A stretch of DNA of 14,626 bases from Pseudomonadota bacterium (lineage in GTDB: Bacteria; Desulfobacterota; Desulfobacteria; Desulfobacterales; Desulfobacteraceae). Below, in pieces: positions 13,871 to 14,626 of this stretch (within the stretch, counting starts at the first letter, position 1; every line of letters begins with the position of its first letter). The translations under genes were made by a program, and so were the position numbers. Under the pieces are notes generated by a model, which had not been told where the DNA came from, made no database searches, and worked only from the letters and a program-made list of their open reading frames with translations. The stretch is taken from the NCBI GenBank assembly GCA_018812385.1, contig JAHJDU010000443.1:1-14626 (forward strand), read 5' to 3'.

Positions 13871-14626
13871 CTATTCTAAAGCTGAGTTCAAAATGCTGTG
13901 CAGCAATACATTGGCTCCGGCTTCACAATCCTCCCATGTTGTATTTTCAATTTCCACATGACTTCTTCCCCCGATACTGGGAACAAATATCATGGCCGTG
14001 GGAGCAATTTGATTCATATAACTTGCATCGTGTCCGGCTCCACTGACCATACGAAGAGAGGAATACCCAAGGCTGTCTGCTGTATCTAAAATGTTTTGCA
14101 CAAGTTTTTCATCAAAGGGTGAATGCTCTACCCGCCAGGTTTCTTCAATACGAATGGGGCAGCCCCGCTGGTTTGCAATTTCCTGGAAATCTTTTTTGAC
14201 AAGTTCCCATGCCCTTATGGCCAGGTCATCATCCCAGGACCGGATATCCACGGTAAAATGAACCTTGTCTGGAATGATATTCCTGGAATTGGGCTCATTG
14301 TGAATTTCTCCTACAGTTGCCACAAGGTTACCCTTCATGCGGTCTGGGAGTTCATTTACTTTCAGGATCATCTGGGCTGCTGCACATAAGGCATCATGAC
14401 GACCTTCCATGGGGGTGGGTCCCACTTGATTGGCCTCGCCCTCAAGATAAATGTCATACCAGTGAAGACAGACAATCCCCTTTGGAGCACCAATGGTAAT
14501 TCCCTGTTTTTCAAGAACGGGGCCCTGCTCAATATGGTATTCATAATAGGCCTGGACCGGGAATTTTTTAGCAGGTGCTTTTCCTTTATACCCGATCCGG
14601 ATCAATTCATCTTCAAACCGAAGACC
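13871..14626 (-). CDS. M20-family N-carbamoyl-amino-acid hydrolase / beta-ureidopropionase-like amidohydrolase, 5' end outside window
   Basis: The last 251 residues are visible; the frame runs open off the right edge, so the start and the N-terminal metal ligands are missing. Hydantoinase/carbamoylase-type motifs, numbered from the first visible residue: YHIEQGPVLE (30-39, with the family's metal-binding His), the dimerisation-domain segment QVGPTPMEGRHDAL (67-80), PNSRNIIPD (112-120), FTVDIRS (124-130), GAGHDAS (196-202) and SIGGRSHVE (217-225, the final metal-ligand His). These enzymes hydrolyse N-carbamoyl amino acids, N-carbamoyl-beta-alanine or allantoate to the amine, CO2 and ammonia. 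The usual HAGTTPM motif reads QVGPTPM here, with Gln in place of His. The precise substrate is open; N-carbamoyl-beta-alanine would link to the aminotransferase, but that is inference. Confidence 0.88.
   Translation of the reverse strand, partial: GLRFEDELIRIGYKGKAPAKKFPVQAYYEYHIEQGPVLEKQGITIGAPKGIVCLHWYDIYLEGEANQVGPTPMEGRHDALCAAAQMILKVNELPDRMKGNLVATVGEIHNEPNSRNIIPDKVHFTVDIRSWDDDLAIRAWELVKKDFQEIANQRGCPIRIEETWRVEHSPFDEKLVQNILDTADSLGYSSLRMVSGAGHDASYMNQIAPTAMIFVPSIGGRSHVEIENTTWEDCEAGANVLLHSILNSALE

Noticed and set aside
1..14626. CRISPR arrays, tRNA or rRNA genes, transposases or integrases.
   Set aside because: No regularly spaced direct repeats, no tRNA- or rRNA-like segments and no recombinase motifs were seen on either strand.

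Overview
The window looks like chromosomal DNA of a strictly anaerobic, probably sulfate-reducing deltaproteobacterium of the Desulfobacteraceae type. This is an inference from an aldehyde:ferredoxin oxidoreductase, a sigma-54 two-component system, moderate GC content and the protein style; no rRNA or other phylogenetic marker is present.

Layout. Positions 1-110 hold the last 35 codons of a winged-helix protein, possibly of the Fic type. Positions 111-1017 are a degraded stretch. It contains a near-identical copy of the promoter and first 28 codons of the AEC transporter found at the far right, here cut short to a 44-residue ORF, plus two weak pseudogene-like fragments. From 8894 down to 1018 a compact seven-gene operon runs on the minus strand: class III (GABA-type) aminotransferase, periplasmic binding protein, LivH, LivM, LivG, LivF and a tungsten aldehyde oxidoreductase. 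Upstream of it, also on the minus strand, is a sensor kinase/response regulator pair (12656 to 9113). Divergent from the kinase is a complete AEC-family permease (12898-13782, plus strand). The right edge carries the 3' part of an M20 N-carbamoyl-amino-acid hydrolase on the minus strand.

How the parts fit. The kinase has a periplasmic dCache domain with the residue pattern of amino-acid sensors. Its partner is an NtrC-class sigma-54 activator. The gap between the regulator gene and the aminotransferase contains a full-consensus sigma-54 promoter (8931-8946, minus strand) and, about 115-165 bp upstream of the predicted start site, a cluster of four GTCAAC half-sites that is a good candidate activator site. 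The sequence therefore suggests a complete circuit: an external amino acid is sensed, the operon is switched on, the ligand is imported by the Liv-type ABC transporter, transaminated to a semialdehyde or aldehyde, and oxidised by the AOR-family enzyme to the acid with reduction of ferredoxin. The M20 hydrolase next door could feed in amino acids from N-carbamoyl precursors. The substrate is not determined; GABA, beta-alanine or another omega-amino acid fits the aminotransferase class best.

The most unusual structural point is that this catabolic block lies between two direct repeats of about 138 bp (288-425 and 12844-12981, 8 mismatches by eye), one belonging to an intact gene and the other to a truncated one. 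This looks like a footprint of an insertion, duplication or recombination event.
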